A DNA stretch of 64,000 nucleotides from Fodinibius sediminis (GTDB taxonomy: Bacteria > Bacteroidota > Rhodothermia > Balneolales > Balneolaceae): NCBI RefSeq assembly GCF_900182555.1, contig NZ_FXTH01000016.1:20698-84697 (forward strand), read 5' to 3'. The notes below the pieces were generated by a model that had not been told where the DNA came from, made no database searches, and saw only the letters and a list, made by a program, of their open reading frames with translations. The translations under genes and the position numbers were made by a program. Shown here piece after piece: positions 9,364-17,839 of this stretch (the first letter of the stretch is position 1; every line of letters starts with the position of its first letter).

Positions 9364-10258
9364 CATCATCCGGTAAAGCGGGTTCAATATGGATCAGTAC
9401 GTCCCGCAGGTACGGGTGCAGGCCCAGCAGCTGGTCTTTGACCTCGTGGGCAATGCGGTGGCCTTCCCGGACGGACAAGTCAGGGGGAACCCGCAGGTGG
9501 AAGTCCATATAGCGATCAAAGCCCATCTTGCGAAGGCGCAGGTTTTTAATGCTCTGCACTTGCGGATGGTTCAAGGCGACTTGCTCTACCTTATCCAGCC
9601 ATTCTGGGTTGGGTTGCCTGTCCATGAGTTCTCCCAGGGCCGGGCGGCCCATGCGAAAAGCATTCCCTAAAATGATGACGGCGGCCCCCAGGGCGGCCCA
9701 GTCGTCGGCAATTTCATAACCCGGTCCACCCAGTAAGGCAATAGAAATACCAATGAACGCAGCGCCCGAGGTAATGGCATCACTTCGGTGATGAAAGCCA
9801 TCGGCTTTAATGGCCTGACTTTCTACCGATTCCCCAACGCCGGATACATAGCGTGATAGGCCTTCTTTGACAAGAATCACTACAGCGAGCACGCCAAGCG
9901 TGAAGCCCGCGGGTGGGTGGTGGCGCGTGGTTAGGTTTCCGATACTTTCATAGGCGATAAAACCGGCGGCGATGACAAGTCCCAGCACAACGACCAAGGC
10001 GGCGAGGGGTTCGGCTTTGCCGTGCCCATACGGATGATCCTGATCCGGAGGCTTGGCTGAGGTCCGCAGTCCGATAAACATGACGGAGGCCGTAAAAATA
10101 TCGCCGACAGACTCGACGGCATCGGCAATGAGAGCAAAAGAATGGCCAAGGATCCCAGCAACAGCTTTAACGACGGCTAACACAACACTAATAGCAATGC
10201 CGATAGCGGTCGTTTTGAATCCTTGCCGGGCGGGATGCGTGTCGTTTGGGTTACTCAA
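9344..10258 (-). CDS. Cation diffusion facilitator (CDF) metal exporter
   Basis: Six-helix CDF protein with a cytosolic C-terminal ferredoxin-like domain. Metal-site motifs are visible: ADAVESVGD in helix 2 and DGFHHRSDA in helix 5. The His-containing loop DHPYGHGKAE is typical of Zn/Fe/Mn CDFs. I place the start at a TTG (10258) that overlaps the stop of the upstream DUF2231 gene by 8 bases. An upstream in-frame GTG at 10321 would add 21 residues but overlap that gene by 71 bases. Probably translated together with the two genes upstream. Likely substrate Zn2+, Fe2+ or Mn2+. Confidence 0.88.
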   Translation of the reverse strand: MSNPNDTHPARQGFKTTAIGIAISVVLAVVKAVAGILGHSFALIADAVESVGDIFTASVMFIGLRTSAKPPDQDHPYGHGKAEPLAALVVVLGLVIAAGFIAYESIGNLTTRHHPPAGFTLGVLAVVILVKEGLSRYVSGVGESVESQAIKADGFHHRSDAITSGAAFIGISIALLGGPGYEIADDWAALGAAVIILGNAFRMGRPALGELMDRQPNPEWLDKVEQVALNHPQVQSIKNLRLRKMGFDRYMDFHLRVPPDLSVREGHRIAHEVKDQLLGLHPYLRDVLIHIEPALPDDAMPEGE

Positions 10259-10748
10259 ATTCGGTACATCTTTTGGTGGGTTGATAGACCGCCGCGCTTT
10301 GCTGGTACACCAGTTTAGCACCCAGGTGGGCGGTATATCCTAAATAAAAGCTTCCCCCGATTAACAGGATGGTGACCGCCCATTGTTTGAGGGCAGAGGT
10401 GATCCACCGGATGCCCCATAGGTCGAGCAGATCAATAACGGTCCCGGCCGAAAACAGATACCCAAGCGTAAAGGCCGCTTGCTCGTGGGCTTCCAACACG
10501 GTAGGATCACACATGCTGCGATTGACAACGCCATCGGCGATGGTGCCGGTATACACGGCAATCCAGGCAAATCCAAGACCCACGTAGAGCATCACCCGGC
10601 TCATGGCAAGGGCTACCCCGGCCCGGGAAGAAGTAAGGCCATGCCAAAACAGGCGGGCGATGACTGCCCCCAACAGTAGTACAATGGGAAAATGTACCAC
10701 CATGGGGTGCCACAACTCACTTCTCCACATGCTCGGAAGAGGGTCCAT
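10251..10748 (-). CDS. DUF2231-family membrane protein
   Basis: A 165-residue protein with four predicted transmembrane helices and the family opening WHPMVVHFPIVLLLGAV (conserved HP..VHFP). Such proteins often sit beside cytochromes, metal transporters or copper genes, but their function is unknown; conserved His in membrane helices suggests haem or metal binding. The gene begins 1 base after the lipoprotein gene ends and runs into the CDF gene, forming a three-gene minus-strand operon (11067 to 9344). Confidence 0.85.
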   Translation of the reverse strand: MDPLPSMWRSELWHPMVVHFPIVLLLGAVIARLFWHGLTSSRAGVALAMSRVMLYVGLGFAWIAVYTGTIADGVVNRSMCDPTVLEAHEQAAFTLGYLFSAGTVIDLLDLWGIRWITSALKQWAVTILLIGGSFYLGYTAHLGAKLVYQQSAAVYQPTKRCTEFE

Positions 10749-10749
10749 G

Positions 10750-11067
10750 TTACTGCAGGATCTCTACGCTAATCGGATCCAGACGCTGACCCGTTTTTTC
10801 AACTTCGACTTGCACTTGCTGGCCGGTCTGCAAAGTACTGAACGGGACCGTCTGGCCGCCTTGGGTAAGCGTGGTGGTGTCGGTAAAATACAGCTCCAGG
10901 CGCTGCCCGTCCTCGGTTTCCACGTATATTTCGGTTTCCTCGGGGTTGAGCTCGTCAATGGTGCCGGTATAGGTGCCCGACTCTACCACGTCGGTACCAC
11001 CGCCTCCGCAAGCGGCAAGCATGAGCGTGAATGCTAAAAATATACTGGCTAATGATATGTGTCTCAT
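10750..11067 (-). CDS. Small lipoprotein with OB-like beta-rich domain
   Basis: A 105-residue protein with a lipoprotein signal ending LAACGGGG. The mature part (SGTYTGTIDELN..ETEIYVETEDGQRLELYFTD) is a run of short beta strands that resembles DUF5666-type or small OB-fold domains. No catalytic residues are visible. First gene of the operon with DUF2231 and CDF genes. Function not recognised. Confidence 0.75.
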   Translation of the reverse strand: MRHISLASIFLAFTLMLAACGGGGTDVVESGTYTGTIDELNPEETEIYVETEDGQRLELYFTDTTTLTQGGQTVPFSTLQTGQQVQVEVEKTGQRLDPISVEILQ

Positions 11068-11534
11068 AATAATGGTTGGTTAAATGATATATAACAACAA
11101 TGGTTGTCTGCGTGCCGAAAAGATAATGATACTTTAGCAAATTCAAACCATGCACAAAAGAGAAAAAAATAAGCCCTAAAGCCTTTGAAAGGTCATTTTT
11201 AAAATGATTAATGATAAAAATACCGGCATTGTGCTCTATTTCTTAAACGTTGCACCGGCCAATGTTAAAATTAGCTTTAATAGTATTATATATTAGGCAA
11301 AGCTAAAAAATATGCTCATAAAATTATCATTCAAGTAGCTTAGGGGGGAGGCTTCTACTAAAGGGGGTCACCTTTATTTGTTGAAAGGAGAGATAGGTCA
11401 CGGATTGGTTTATATTCATCGTTAAAATAGAGAACTTGAACGGTGGCAATCAGCCCATAGGGAAGGGGAACGGTACATTCATGATGTCATACTGCCCAAG
11501 ATGGGCTTCCCTTTTAGCATATAAACAGACGAAA
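11068..11534. other. Intergenic region without a gene
   Basis: No supported ORF on either strand; AT-rich to the left and more mixed to the right. A small GCCCA-AGA-TGGGC stem-loop at 11494-11506 lies just downstream of the minus-strand gene ending at 11535 and could end its transcript. No repeat, tRNA or riboswitch recognised. Confidence 0.5.
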
Positions 11535-11972
11535 TCATTTCTGTAATCCCCATCCCAGTGTTCCTCCGTAGATTAGGTGCAAGACCAAGGTAGCAATAGC
11601 AATTTTAGGGGTGACAGCTAAACCAAATACGCCCCATCCAAGAAATGGCAGTACGATAAGGTCCATAATCAGCCATAGCATAACGCCCCATCCCAAGCCG
11701 TACCAAATATTTCCTTTGGTTTTTACCCAATTAAACAGAACCGCTCCCCAGAATGCTCCGTATCCGAAGTGGGTGATGATGGCAAATGCTATAATCAATG
11801 GTTTGGGAGCACTACCCAGCAGTCCTTTGGCAATGGCCGCCGGAATGGGTTCGGGAATAGGACTCACGCCGGTGCCCATCCCGATCAGCATGATAATTGA
11901 CATCAAAAGCGTTCCGAGCAGCCCATACCATAGTCCTTTCTTGGTAGATGTGTTCGTAAGCAAAGAAGACAT
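11535..11972 (-). CDS. Small integral membrane protein, unknown family
   Basis: A 145-residue protein with four hydrophobic helices and a Pro/Gly-rich loop (GTGVSPIPEPIPAAIAKGLLG). It has no recognisable metal-binding Cys cluster. Its promoter region carries an inverted repeat at 11980-12009 that is also present in front of the Cys-rich ArsR gene at 12463, so it is probably a target of that regulator. Function unknown. Confidence 0.7.
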   Translation of the reverse strand: MSSLLTNTSTKKGLWYGLLGTLLMSIIMLIGMGTGVSPIPEPIPAAIAKGLLGSAPKPLIIAFAIITHFGYGAFWGAVLFNWVKTKGNIWYGLGWGVMLWLIMDLIVLPFLGWGVFGLAVTPKIAIATLVLHLIYGGTLGWGLQK

Positions 11973-11979
11973 AACAGAA

Positions 11980-12011
11980 TTAATTGTTTATTAATTTTAA
12001 AACAATTAAAC
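11980..12011. promoter_or_regulatory. Candidate operator of the Cys-rich ArsR regulator (site 1)
   Basis: Ten-base inverted repeat TTAATTGTTT / AAACAATTAA (11980-11989 and 12000-12009) placed 8 bases upstream of the membrane-protein start at 11972. A 30-base stretch from 11982 matches 12404-12433 at 24 positions, including AATTGTTTA at the left and TTAAAC at the right. The dyad shape and AT-richness fit an ArsR/SmtB-type operator. Confidence 0.5.
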
Positions 12012-12066
12012 ATATAGATTATCTGTTCTCTATTCAACTCTTTTACTAACGCCAAAAGGTGCGCGG

Positions 12067-12399
12067 CTAACCGCTTCGCGGCCAGTACATCATAATAGCT
12101 ACCCCGATCAGAGCAAGCATGGCGCCAATGAGATCATATTTGTCCGGTTGGATCCCGTCCACTTTCCAGCCCCACAACAGGGACAGCACAATAAAAACGC
12201 CCCCATATGCGGCATATACCCGGCCAAAATGGGCCGGTTGCAGCGTAGGAATAAACCCGTATAAGGCCAGCACAACCATACCGGAAAGCCCGTACACCCA
12301 GCTTTTGCTGTCTCTGAGCCAGACCCACACCAGATAGCCACCCCCGATTTCAAGCAGGCCGGCAAGAATAAAGTAGAAGATAGATTTCAGATAGACCAT
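12067..12399 (-). CDS. YnfA/UPF0060 family small membrane protein
   Basis: A 110-residue, four-helix protein clearly matching the YnfA family through [13 protein letters not shown] and [14 protein letters not shown] and a C-terminal small-multidrug-resistance-like topology. Chosen start is the ATG at 12399; a longer in-frame start at 12471 would overlap the divergent ArsR gene. YnfA proteins are SMR-like transporters, but the substrate here is unknown. It faces the ArsR gene and shares its control region. Confidence 0.88.
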   Translation of the reverse strand: MVYLKSIFYFILAGLLEIGGGYLVWVWLRDSKSWVYGLSGMVVLALYGFIPTLQPAHFGRVYAAYGGVFIVLSLLWGWKVDGIQPDKYDLIGAMLALIGVAIMMYWPRSG

Positions 12400-12403
12400 G
12401 TCA

Positions 12404-12433
12404 AATTGTTTAAGTAATTTAAAACTGTTAAAC
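12404..12433. promoter_or_regulatory. Candidate operator of the Cys-rich ArsR regulator (site 2)
   Basis: Lies between the divergent ynfA-like and arsR-like starts. The sequence has arms GTTTAA and TTAAAC around an AT core and matches the site at 11982-12011 at 24 of 30 positions. This is consistent with autoregulation and control of both flanking genes. Confidence 0.5.
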
Positions 12434-12462
12434 TCCTGGGGAAGGTTAATGAATTTACTGCT

Positions 12463-12819
12463 ATGAGCCAATCTCTCGATGTAACGTTTAAAGCGTTAGG
12501 ACATCCCAAACGACTTGCGATTCTCAAGCGGTTAATTCGCCGCGTTCATACGTGCTGTACGGTAAATGCGGAGGAAGAATGCTGCCTGGAAGAGCCTACC
12601 TGTGATTTTGGCGAACTAAAAGAAGATCTTGGCATCTCCAAATCCTCACTCTCTCTTCATCTAAAAGAACTGCGACATGCCGGATTGGTAGAAAAGATTA
12701 AAACCGGACGGAAAGTTGCGCTGCAGGTGAACCCGGATCGTTTGGAGGAGCTCAAGGAGTTTTTTGAGATTTCTATCGATCAGCAAACACGACAGTGGAT
12801 GGTAGATAAGGTAACTTAA
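12463..12819 (+). CDS. ArsR/SmtB-type regulator with Cys-rich insertion
   Basis: A 118-residue winged-helix repressor: [13 protein letters not shown] opening helix and recognition helix [18 protein letters not shown]. Between the first helices it carries Cys31-Cys32, Cys40-Cys41 and Cys47, an unusual five-cysteine cluster that could bind a soft metal. Typical family members keep metal ligands in helix 3 or helix 5 instead. It is divergent to the ynfA-like gene, and its stop overlaps the stop of the convergent flavoprotein gene by 4 bases. Likely releases the operators at 11980 and 12404 when metal binds (inference). Confidence 0.85.
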   Translation: MSQSLDVTFKALGHPKRLAILKRLIRRVHTCCTVNAEEECCLEEPTCDFGELKEDLGISKSSLSLHLKELRHAGLVEKIKTGRKVALQVNPDRLEELKEFFEISIDQQTRQWMVDKVT

Positions 12820-14168
12820 ACCATATACGAAATATCAGAAGCATGTGACGGATACGCATAGACCATCTTTTTCAGCGCTGTTGCTTTCAGGTTCTGGTTT
12901 ATGGCCATGGCAAACAGGTTGATGATTTCCTCGGATTTGCTGCCCAGCACGTGCGCCCCTAACATTTGGCCGTTCTCGTTGTTGAAGATGGTTTTAAAAG
13001 CGGCAGGGGTTTCGTTGGTTCGCCGGTAGGAATACCATTGGTCTGTTTTTTTGAATTTAACTGTCATGTCATGACCCGCATCGCGAGCTTGTTGTTCAGT
13101 TAACCCGACCATCGCCAGGGGCGGAACAGTAAACACCACGGTAGGTTGGGCCGGATATTCTGCTTTTTTGTTATTTCCTTCCAGCAGGTTGGAAGCCACA
13201 ACGTGAGATTCAAAACCGGCAACTGGGGTTAGGGGCAGCCCATCGGTGTCGGCGGCATCTCCGGCGGCATAGACGTTGGCATTGCTGGGACTTTGCAGGT
13301 ACTCGTTAACTGTGATTCCCCGCTTACCTCGTTCCACATTTCCTTTCTCCAGATCCATATCGTCAATATCCGGTACGCGTCCCGCACCATGGATCACGAG
13401 ATCCCCGGAAATAGACCGGGGCTTCCCCTTTTGGGAAGCTTTAACGGTAAAATCCTGTCCATCCTTTTGTACGGATTGTACTTCGGCTCCGAGATGCGCC
13501 GAAATACCCAGCTTTTCTGTTTTTTCTAACAAAATATCCACCAAGTCGCCGTCAAAGCCCTCCAGCGGACGCTCTCCGCGATGCACAATATGCACCTTGC
13601 TTCCGGCTCGCGCTGCAATATGGGCAAACTCAAAGGAGATAAAGCCACCACCAACGAAGACGATGGTCTCGGGGAGCTCCTCCAGCTCCAGAAACTCGGT
13701 GCTGGTCGTAAGATGTTCAACCCCGTCAATAGGCAGCGGCGCAGGTTTAGCCCCGGCAGCAATTAAAAAGTTATTGGCTTTCAAGAATTCACCATTTACT
13801 TCGATGGTTCCTTCGTCAACAAATGATGCCCGTCCGTGGATAGGAGTAATACCAACCTTTTGCATGCCCTTTTCCCGGTGTTCGGGTACGGGCTGGGTAA
13901 AAGACTCTTTGAACTGCATTAACTGCTGCCAATCTATGTGAGTATCCGTGGGGACGCCGGTACGGTTCATGCGTCGGTTCCAGTCAATTAGTTCGGCCGC
14001 CCCGACCAGCACTTTCTTGGGGTCGCAGCCGCGCAGGGCGCAGGTGCCGCCAAAGGGCCGGGAGTCAATCTGTGCCACCTCCCAGCCTGCTTTAGCGCAT
14101 TTTCTGGCAGCCGTCGAGCCGCCTGATCCGGTTCCGATAACAATGAGGTCGAAATTAGATGTTGCCAT
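12816..14168 (-). CDS. Flavin disulfide reductase, mercuric/glutathione reductase-like
   Basis: A 450-residue NAD(P)H/FAD pyridine-nucleotide disulfide oxidoreductase. It has an N-terminal FAD motif VIGTGSGGSTAA, redox-active pair in GGTCALRGCDPKKVL (CxxxxC), NAD(P) motif VGGGFISFEFAHIAA and a C-terminal dimerisation domain ending [14 protein letters not shown]. It lacks the HMA domain and the C-terminal Cys pair of true MerA, so it is not simply a second mercuric reductase. Upstream on the same strand lie mercury genes, and it follows the membrane protein at 14175 by 6 bases. Substrate unknown; a disulfide, quinone or metal-ion reductase is possible. Confidence 0.85.
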   Translation of the reverse strand: MATSNFDLIVIGTGSGGSTAARKCAKAGWEVAQIDSRPFGGTCALRGCDPKKVLVGAAELIDWNRRMNRTGVPTDTHIDWQQLMQFKESFTQPVPEHREKGMQKVGITPIHGRASFVDEGTIEVNGEFLKANNFLIAAGAKPAPLPIDGVEHLTTSTEFLELEELPETIVFVGGGFISFEFAHIAARAGSKVHIVHRGERPLEGFDGDLVDILLEKTEKLGISAHLGAEVQSVQKDGQDFTVKASQKGKPRSISGDLVIHGAGRVPDIDDMDLEKGNVERGKRGITVNEYLQSPSNANVYAAGDAADTDGLPLTPVAGFESHVVASNLLEGNNKKAEYPAQPTVVFTVPPLAMVGLTEQQARDAGHDMTVKFKKTDQWYSYRRTNETPAAFKTIFNNENGQMLGAHVLGSKSEEIINLFAMAINQNLKATALKKMVYAYPSHASDISYMV

Positions 14169-14174
14169 AGTTGC

Positions 14175-14930
14175 TTATTTATTTTGACTATCTATTGGTT
14201 TATCCAACAAAAAAGGTCCGAACCACCGTTTATCTTCTGCCTTTAGAAAGTATTGTACACCAATACCCAGTATGATACCGAATGCAATATGTGCGACCAG
14301 GGTAATCAGGAAGAGTTGCGGCCAGGCATTGTTGACGCCGAAGGGTCCGACCATAGGTCCCATGGGTGGCGCTGTCATCATACCGATCTCAACAACGGTA
14401 AGCCAGGCAACAGCCCAACCGATGGCGCTTTTGTAGCTGGATCGCTTACCCCAGACGAAGGCATAAAACAGACCAAAGTTGGCGCCATTTAGGAAGTGGA
14501 TGAGGAAGCCGACCGAGTAGTACCAGGCAAAATTCTTGCTGCCGGTAGCGATCATGCCGAACATTTCAGGCGTGTCGCCCGGAAGCCATTGGTAGATTAC
14601 GCCCATTTGACGGAAAAAGTCCAGTCCCACCGTAGCCAGCGCTCCGATGCCGAAACCGACCACAATGCGCCGATAGATATCCGGATAGTGTTTTTTACAG
14701 TACCACGCTATAACAATTAATCCCAGAATAGCCGGAATATAGACGAAGGGAATATATCCACCGGCAAACTGGTGGGCGGCCATAATCATTTCCGGTCCTT
14801 TGATTTTCTCCATCACAAGCTGGGCATAACCAGTCGAAAGCGTAACCAGTTGGATGGGTACGGCTCCGCCGAAGAACAATGCCAGCAGGATGAGAAGCGT
14901 GCGCTTGGTGTCTTTCGGTGAAGTATTCAT
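14175..14930 (-). CDS. Seven-helix integral membrane protein, unknown
   Basis: A 251-residue protein with about seven transmembrane helices. A Pro/Gly-Met loop (MMTAPPMGPMVGPFGVNN) and several His/Met in or near helices could bind metal. No family recognised with confidence. It is followed after 6 bases by the flavoprotein gene, which suggests a membrane partner for that reductase. Confidence 0.7.
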   Translation of the reverse strand: MNTSPKDTKRTLLILLALFFGGAVPIQLVTLSTGYAQLVMEKIKGPEMIMAAHQFAGGYIPFVYIPAILGLIVIAWYCKKHYPDIYRRIVVGFGIGALATVGLDFFRQMGVIYQWLPGDTPEMFGMIATGSKNFAWYYSVGFLIHFLNGANFGLFYAFVWGKRSSYKSAIGWAVAWLTVVEIGMMTAPPMGPMVGPFGVNNAWPQLFLITLVAHIAFGIILGIGVQYFLKAEDKRWFGPFLLDKPIDSQNK

Positions 14931-14987
14931 AAGTTAGCTCTGTGATTTTAAAGTTAAAATGCGGTTTCTTGTTGGAGTTCGTGGGTA

Positions 14988-15218
14988 TTATTTATTTTGT
15001 TTGAAATACCAATATCCAATGAAAGAGATCAACACAACCGCTGCGGCCGCAACCCAAAATCCTTTGGAGACCAGAAGTGCCGACAAACTTATACCTCCCA
15101 GCAACACGAGCAAGGCAACTCCAATACAACAGATAGCATGCAGCAGGAGAAGTATCAGCGCTGCCCAGGCATCCGACCAGTTATTTTGATTGTTATTCGT
15201 GTGATCAGTCTTCTCCAT
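14988..15218 (-). CDS. Small two-helix membrane protein with Cys-Cys motif
   Basis: A 76-residue protein with two transmembrane helices; the first contains HAICCIGVALL, like the vicinal cysteines of mercury uptake proteins. It overlaps the end of merF by 14 bases, so it belongs to the mer operon. It may be an accessory Hg(II) uptake protein (MerC/MerF-like); sequence length and context are the only support. Confidence 0.65.
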   Translation of the reverse strand: MEKTDHTNNNQNNWSDAWAALILLLLHAICCIGVALLVLLGGISLSALLVSKGFWVAAAAVVLISFIGYWYFKQNK

Positions 15219-15453
15219 CTTTTTGCTTTAACGTTTTATTTTTTTGGTACTGATTATATCCAAAGAAGAAAAGTGCTAAGGATATAAAGAGAACCGGCAG
15301 CAGCACATAGTCCAGATAGGCGGTAAAGGCGGCCAGCCCGGCAGCAGCAAATCCCCATACCAATATTGGAGTGAAACAACACAAGGCGGCAACCAAGGTG
15401 CCCCAGAAGCCAACTTGGGCATATTTGTTCTTCAGGAAATCGAAACGAGACAT
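15205..15453 (-). CDS. merF: Mercury transport protein MerF
   Basis: An 82-residue, two-helix membrane protein. The first helix bears the vicinal cysteines in LVAALCCFTPILVWGF, the Hg(II)-relay pair of MerF/MerT, and is followed by GLAAFTAYLDYVLLPVL as in MerF. The start is the ATG at 15453; the longer ORF would overlap merA. Passes Hg(II) from periplasm to cytosolic MerA. It lies 32 bases downstream of merA. Confidence 0.88.
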   Translation of the reverse strand: MSRFDFLKNKYAQVGFWGTLVAALCCFTPILVWGFAAAGLAAFTAYLDYVLLPVLFISLALFFFGYNQYQKNKTLKQKDGED

Positions 15454-15485
15454 AATGTTATATGAATTATTTACTTTGAGATCGA

Positions 15486-17129
15486 TTACACTGCGCAGCA
15501 ACTTAGCTTCTTGACGTCTTTGTCGAAGGTGAGTGCCGCCAACTTGATGCCCTCCGAGAGCGTCAGGTACGGGTGGAATTCCGAAATAAGCGATTTAACC
15601 GTTACGCCGTGACGCATGGCCATGGCCAGTTCCATCAGCAACTCCGAGCCTTCCGGGGCCAGGATGCGGGCACCGACCAGCTGGTCGTTTTCCTTGTTGC
15701 GGATCAGCTTGATGAACCCGCGCGTATCGCGGGCGGCAATGGAGCGGGGCACGTTATCCAGGGTAAGCTTGGTAGTATCGTAGTTAATACCGGCCTCCCG
15801 TGCCTGTAGCTCGTCCATGCCGATGCCGGCTACCTGCGGATCGGTGAAGATCACCCACGGCAGTACCGAATAATCGGCTTTTCGGGAAGCCCCACGCAGA
15901 GCATTTTCGGCGGCCAGATTGCCTTCGTAGGCGGCCGTATAAACAAACTGGTATTGGCCGGTTATGTCGCCTGCGGCAAAGATGTTAGGAACGGAGCTGC
16001 GCATGGATTCATCTACAGGAATGTATCCACGACCGACCGTGTCAATACCGACCTGTTCCAGTCCCAGCCCCCCGGAATTGCCCTGCCGCCCGGTGGCCAC
16101 CAGTAGGTGGGTGGCCTTGAGCGTGGTTTCCTGTCCGTTCACGGTCAGTTCTACCATTTTCTCATCACCTGTTGATTTGACTTCTTTCACATCGGTGTTG
16201 GTCAACACGGTAATGCCTTCGTCTTTCAGGTATCCGGTCAGGCCTCGGGCCAGCTCGTCGGGCTGGTCGCTGAGTACGTGCGCCGAGCGTTGCACGATGG
16301 TCACCTTCGAACCCAGCCGGGCAAAGAGCTGGGCGTTTTCCAGGGCGATATAGCCACCGCCGAATACAATGAGGCTTTCAGGAAGTTCTTCCAGTTCGTA
16401 GGCACTTTCATTGGTAAGGTATCCGGCCTCCTCCAGTCCGGGAACGTCCGGCACAAAAGTTGAGGCCCCGGTAGCGATCAGAATGTGGTCGGCATGGTAC
16501 GTTTCGCCGCCTGCCTCGACGGTATGCTGGTCAACCAGGGTGCCCCGTACTTTCAACAGGGTGATGTTAGGATCGTCCTTGATCACGTCAATATATTTTT
16601 GCTGGCGCAGATCCTGAACCATCTCTCGTTTCTGGTCGATGATCTTCTTAAAATCGGCAATACGGCTTTGGGTTTCGATGCCTTCAAAGCCGGGATTCTT
16701 TGCCCGGTGGTGAGCTTCGGCGGTGCGGATCAGTGTCTTGGAGGGCACACAGCCTACGTTTACGCAGGTACCCCCGGTGGGCAGCCCTTTGTTGATGATG
16801 AGGGCGGTGCCGCCCAGCTCGCTGGCCTTGATGGCTGCGGCAAAGGCAGTGGAACCGCCGCCGATGATCACCAGAGAATACCGGCTCCTGCCGTTTTCCT
16901 GGTCACCGATTTCACCGGTTACCTTGTAGTGTCCAGTCGCATTGATAGTGTCGATCAGTTCCTCTTTGGTGATTTGTTCCGGATCGTAGGTGATCTCGGC
17001 TTGCTCGTCGGGGTAGCTGACGGTTTTGTCCAGCACTCCCTTTTTATCCTCAAATTGGTTGGCCACGGTTCGGGCACAACCGTCGCAGGTCATGCCGCTT
17101 ATGGATAGGTTCAGGGTTTGTTCTTTCAT
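15486..17129 (-). CDS. merA: Mercuric reductase MerA with N-terminal HMA domain
   Basis: 547 residues, the usual length for MerA with one HMA domain. HMA motif GMTCDGCA at residues 12-19, FAD motif VIIGGGSTAFAAA near 87, redox pair Cys122/Cys127 in GGTCVNVGCVPSKT, NADPH motif FGGGYIALENA, and the diagnostic C-terminal Cys544-Cys545 pair three residues from the end, which hands Hg(II) to the active site. Reduces Hg(II) to volatile Hg(0) in the cytosol. A candidate ArsR-type operator lies 11 bases upstream of the start, so merA can be controlled separately from merTP. Confidence 0.97.
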   Translation of the reverse strand: MKEQTLNLSISGMTCDGCARTVANQFEDKKGVLDKTVSYPDEQAEITYDPEQITKEELIDTINATGHYKVTGEIGDQENGRSRYSLVIIGGGSTAFAAAIKASELGGTALIINKGLPTGGTCVNVGCVPSKTLIRTAEAHHRAKNPGFEGIETQSRIADFKKIIDQKREMVQDLRQQKYIDVIKDDPNITLLKVRGTLVDQHTVEAGGETYHADHILIATGASTFVPDVPGLEEAGYLTNESAYELEELPESLIVFGGGYIALENAQLFARLGSKVTIVQRSAHVLSDQPDELARGLTGYLKDEGITVLTNTDVKEVKSTGDEKMVELTVNGQETTLKATHLLVATGRQGNSGGLGLEQVGIDTVGRGYIPVDESMRSSVPNIFAAGDITGQYQFVYTAAYEGNLAAENALRGASRKADYSVLPWVIFTDPQVAGIGMDELQAREAGINYDTTKLTLDNVPRSIAARDTRGFIKLIRNKENDQLVGARILAPEGSELLMELAMAMRHGVTVKSLISEFHPYLTLSEGIKLAALTFDKDVKKLSCCAV

Positions 17130-17139
17130 AACATTTATT

Positions 17140-17159
17140 ATTTAAGCAAATTCTTAAAT
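17140..17159. promoter_or_regulatory. Candidate ArsR-type operator in front of merA
   Basis: Imperfect dyad with arms ATTTAAG and CTTAAAT around CAAATT. The same 20 bases occur with three changes at 18272-18291, upstream of the arsR gene that heads this operon. Dyad, size and AT-richness match SmtB/ArsR binding sites. Confidence 0.55.
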
Positions 17160-17212
17160 TACTGATAAAATAAAACGCCCGAGAATGGTCAAAGCAGGTA
17201 ACAGGGCTACTG

Positions 17213-17839
17213 CTAATTGGACTGCTTCTCGGCTACCGTAAAACCGGTTTTGTTGATAGCGGCTTTAATTGTTTCCTGGTTGGTCTTGCTCTGGTCATAC
17301 CTGATGGTTGCCTTACCGGTATCATAGGAAGCGTCGGCTTCCAGAACTCCATCTACACCGCTGGCAGCATTTTCGACAGTTGCCTCACAGCCGGTGCAGG
17401 TCATCCCTTTAATGTCCCAAGTGATGGTTTGCACCTGGCTTTCCTGCACGTACACGACCTGCTTGTCCTGTTTAGGGAAAAAGGCATCCGAGTAGTAGGG
17501 AAAAGCCAGCAGTAGTGCGGCCAAGAAAGTTACAACGCCCAGAAATCCTTTGGTCTGCCAGAAAGAGGGGTTCTCCTCGCAGGCACAGTCCGGATCCCAT
17601 TGGGGTCTGAGCTTTTGATACCAAGCAAAGCCCAGTAGCAGGGCGGTTAGACCAATCAGATAAGGTCGAAAGGGTTCGACCCATGAAAAGGTGGATGCTA
17701 CACCTCCGATACCTGCCAGAAAGGCAAAAACTGGGGTTACACAACACAGGGAGGCGACAAAAGCGGCCATCAGGCCGGCCCCCATCCATTTTGTGTCTGT
17801 GCTATCTTTAGGCTGATTACTTTTGGTTTGTTCGTTCAT
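17213..17839 (-). CDS. merTP: Fused mercuric transporter MerT-MerP
   Basis: A 208-residue fusion. The N-terminal half is MerT: three transmembrane helices, vicinal Cys32-Cys33 in the first (ASLCCVTPVFAFLAG) and a loop Cys pair (DCACE). The C-terminal ~70 residues are a MerP-type HMA domain with GMTCTGCEATVENA. Fusion of MerT to MerP is known in several phyla. It takes Hg(II) from the periplasm into the cell for MerA. Its ATG overlaps the arsR stop (ATGA), so the two are translationally coupled. Confidence 0.93.
   Translation of the reverse strand: MNEQTKSNQPKDSTDTKWMGAGLMAAFVASLCCVTPVFAFLAGIGGVASTFSWVEPFRPYLIGLTALLLGFAWYQKLRPQWDPDCACEENPSFWQTKGFLGVVTFLAALLLAFPYYSDAFFPKQDKQVVYVQESQVQTITWDIKGMTCTGCEATVENAASGVDGVLEADASYDTGKATIRYDQSKTNQETIKAAINKTGFTVAEKQSN

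Noticed and set aside
10251..10321. 71-base overlap of CDF and DUF2231 genes
   Set aside because: Avoided if the CDF gene starts at the TTG at 10258, which also gives a family-like N-terminus.
12816..14168. Second merA
   Set aside because: No HMA domain and no C-terminal Cys-Cys pair; called a general flavin disulfide reductase.
17140..17159. CTTAAA copper-type box in front of merA
   Set aside because: The hexamers here form an inverted repeat (TTTAAG/CTTAAA), not an 11-base direct repeat; it fits an ArsR site better.
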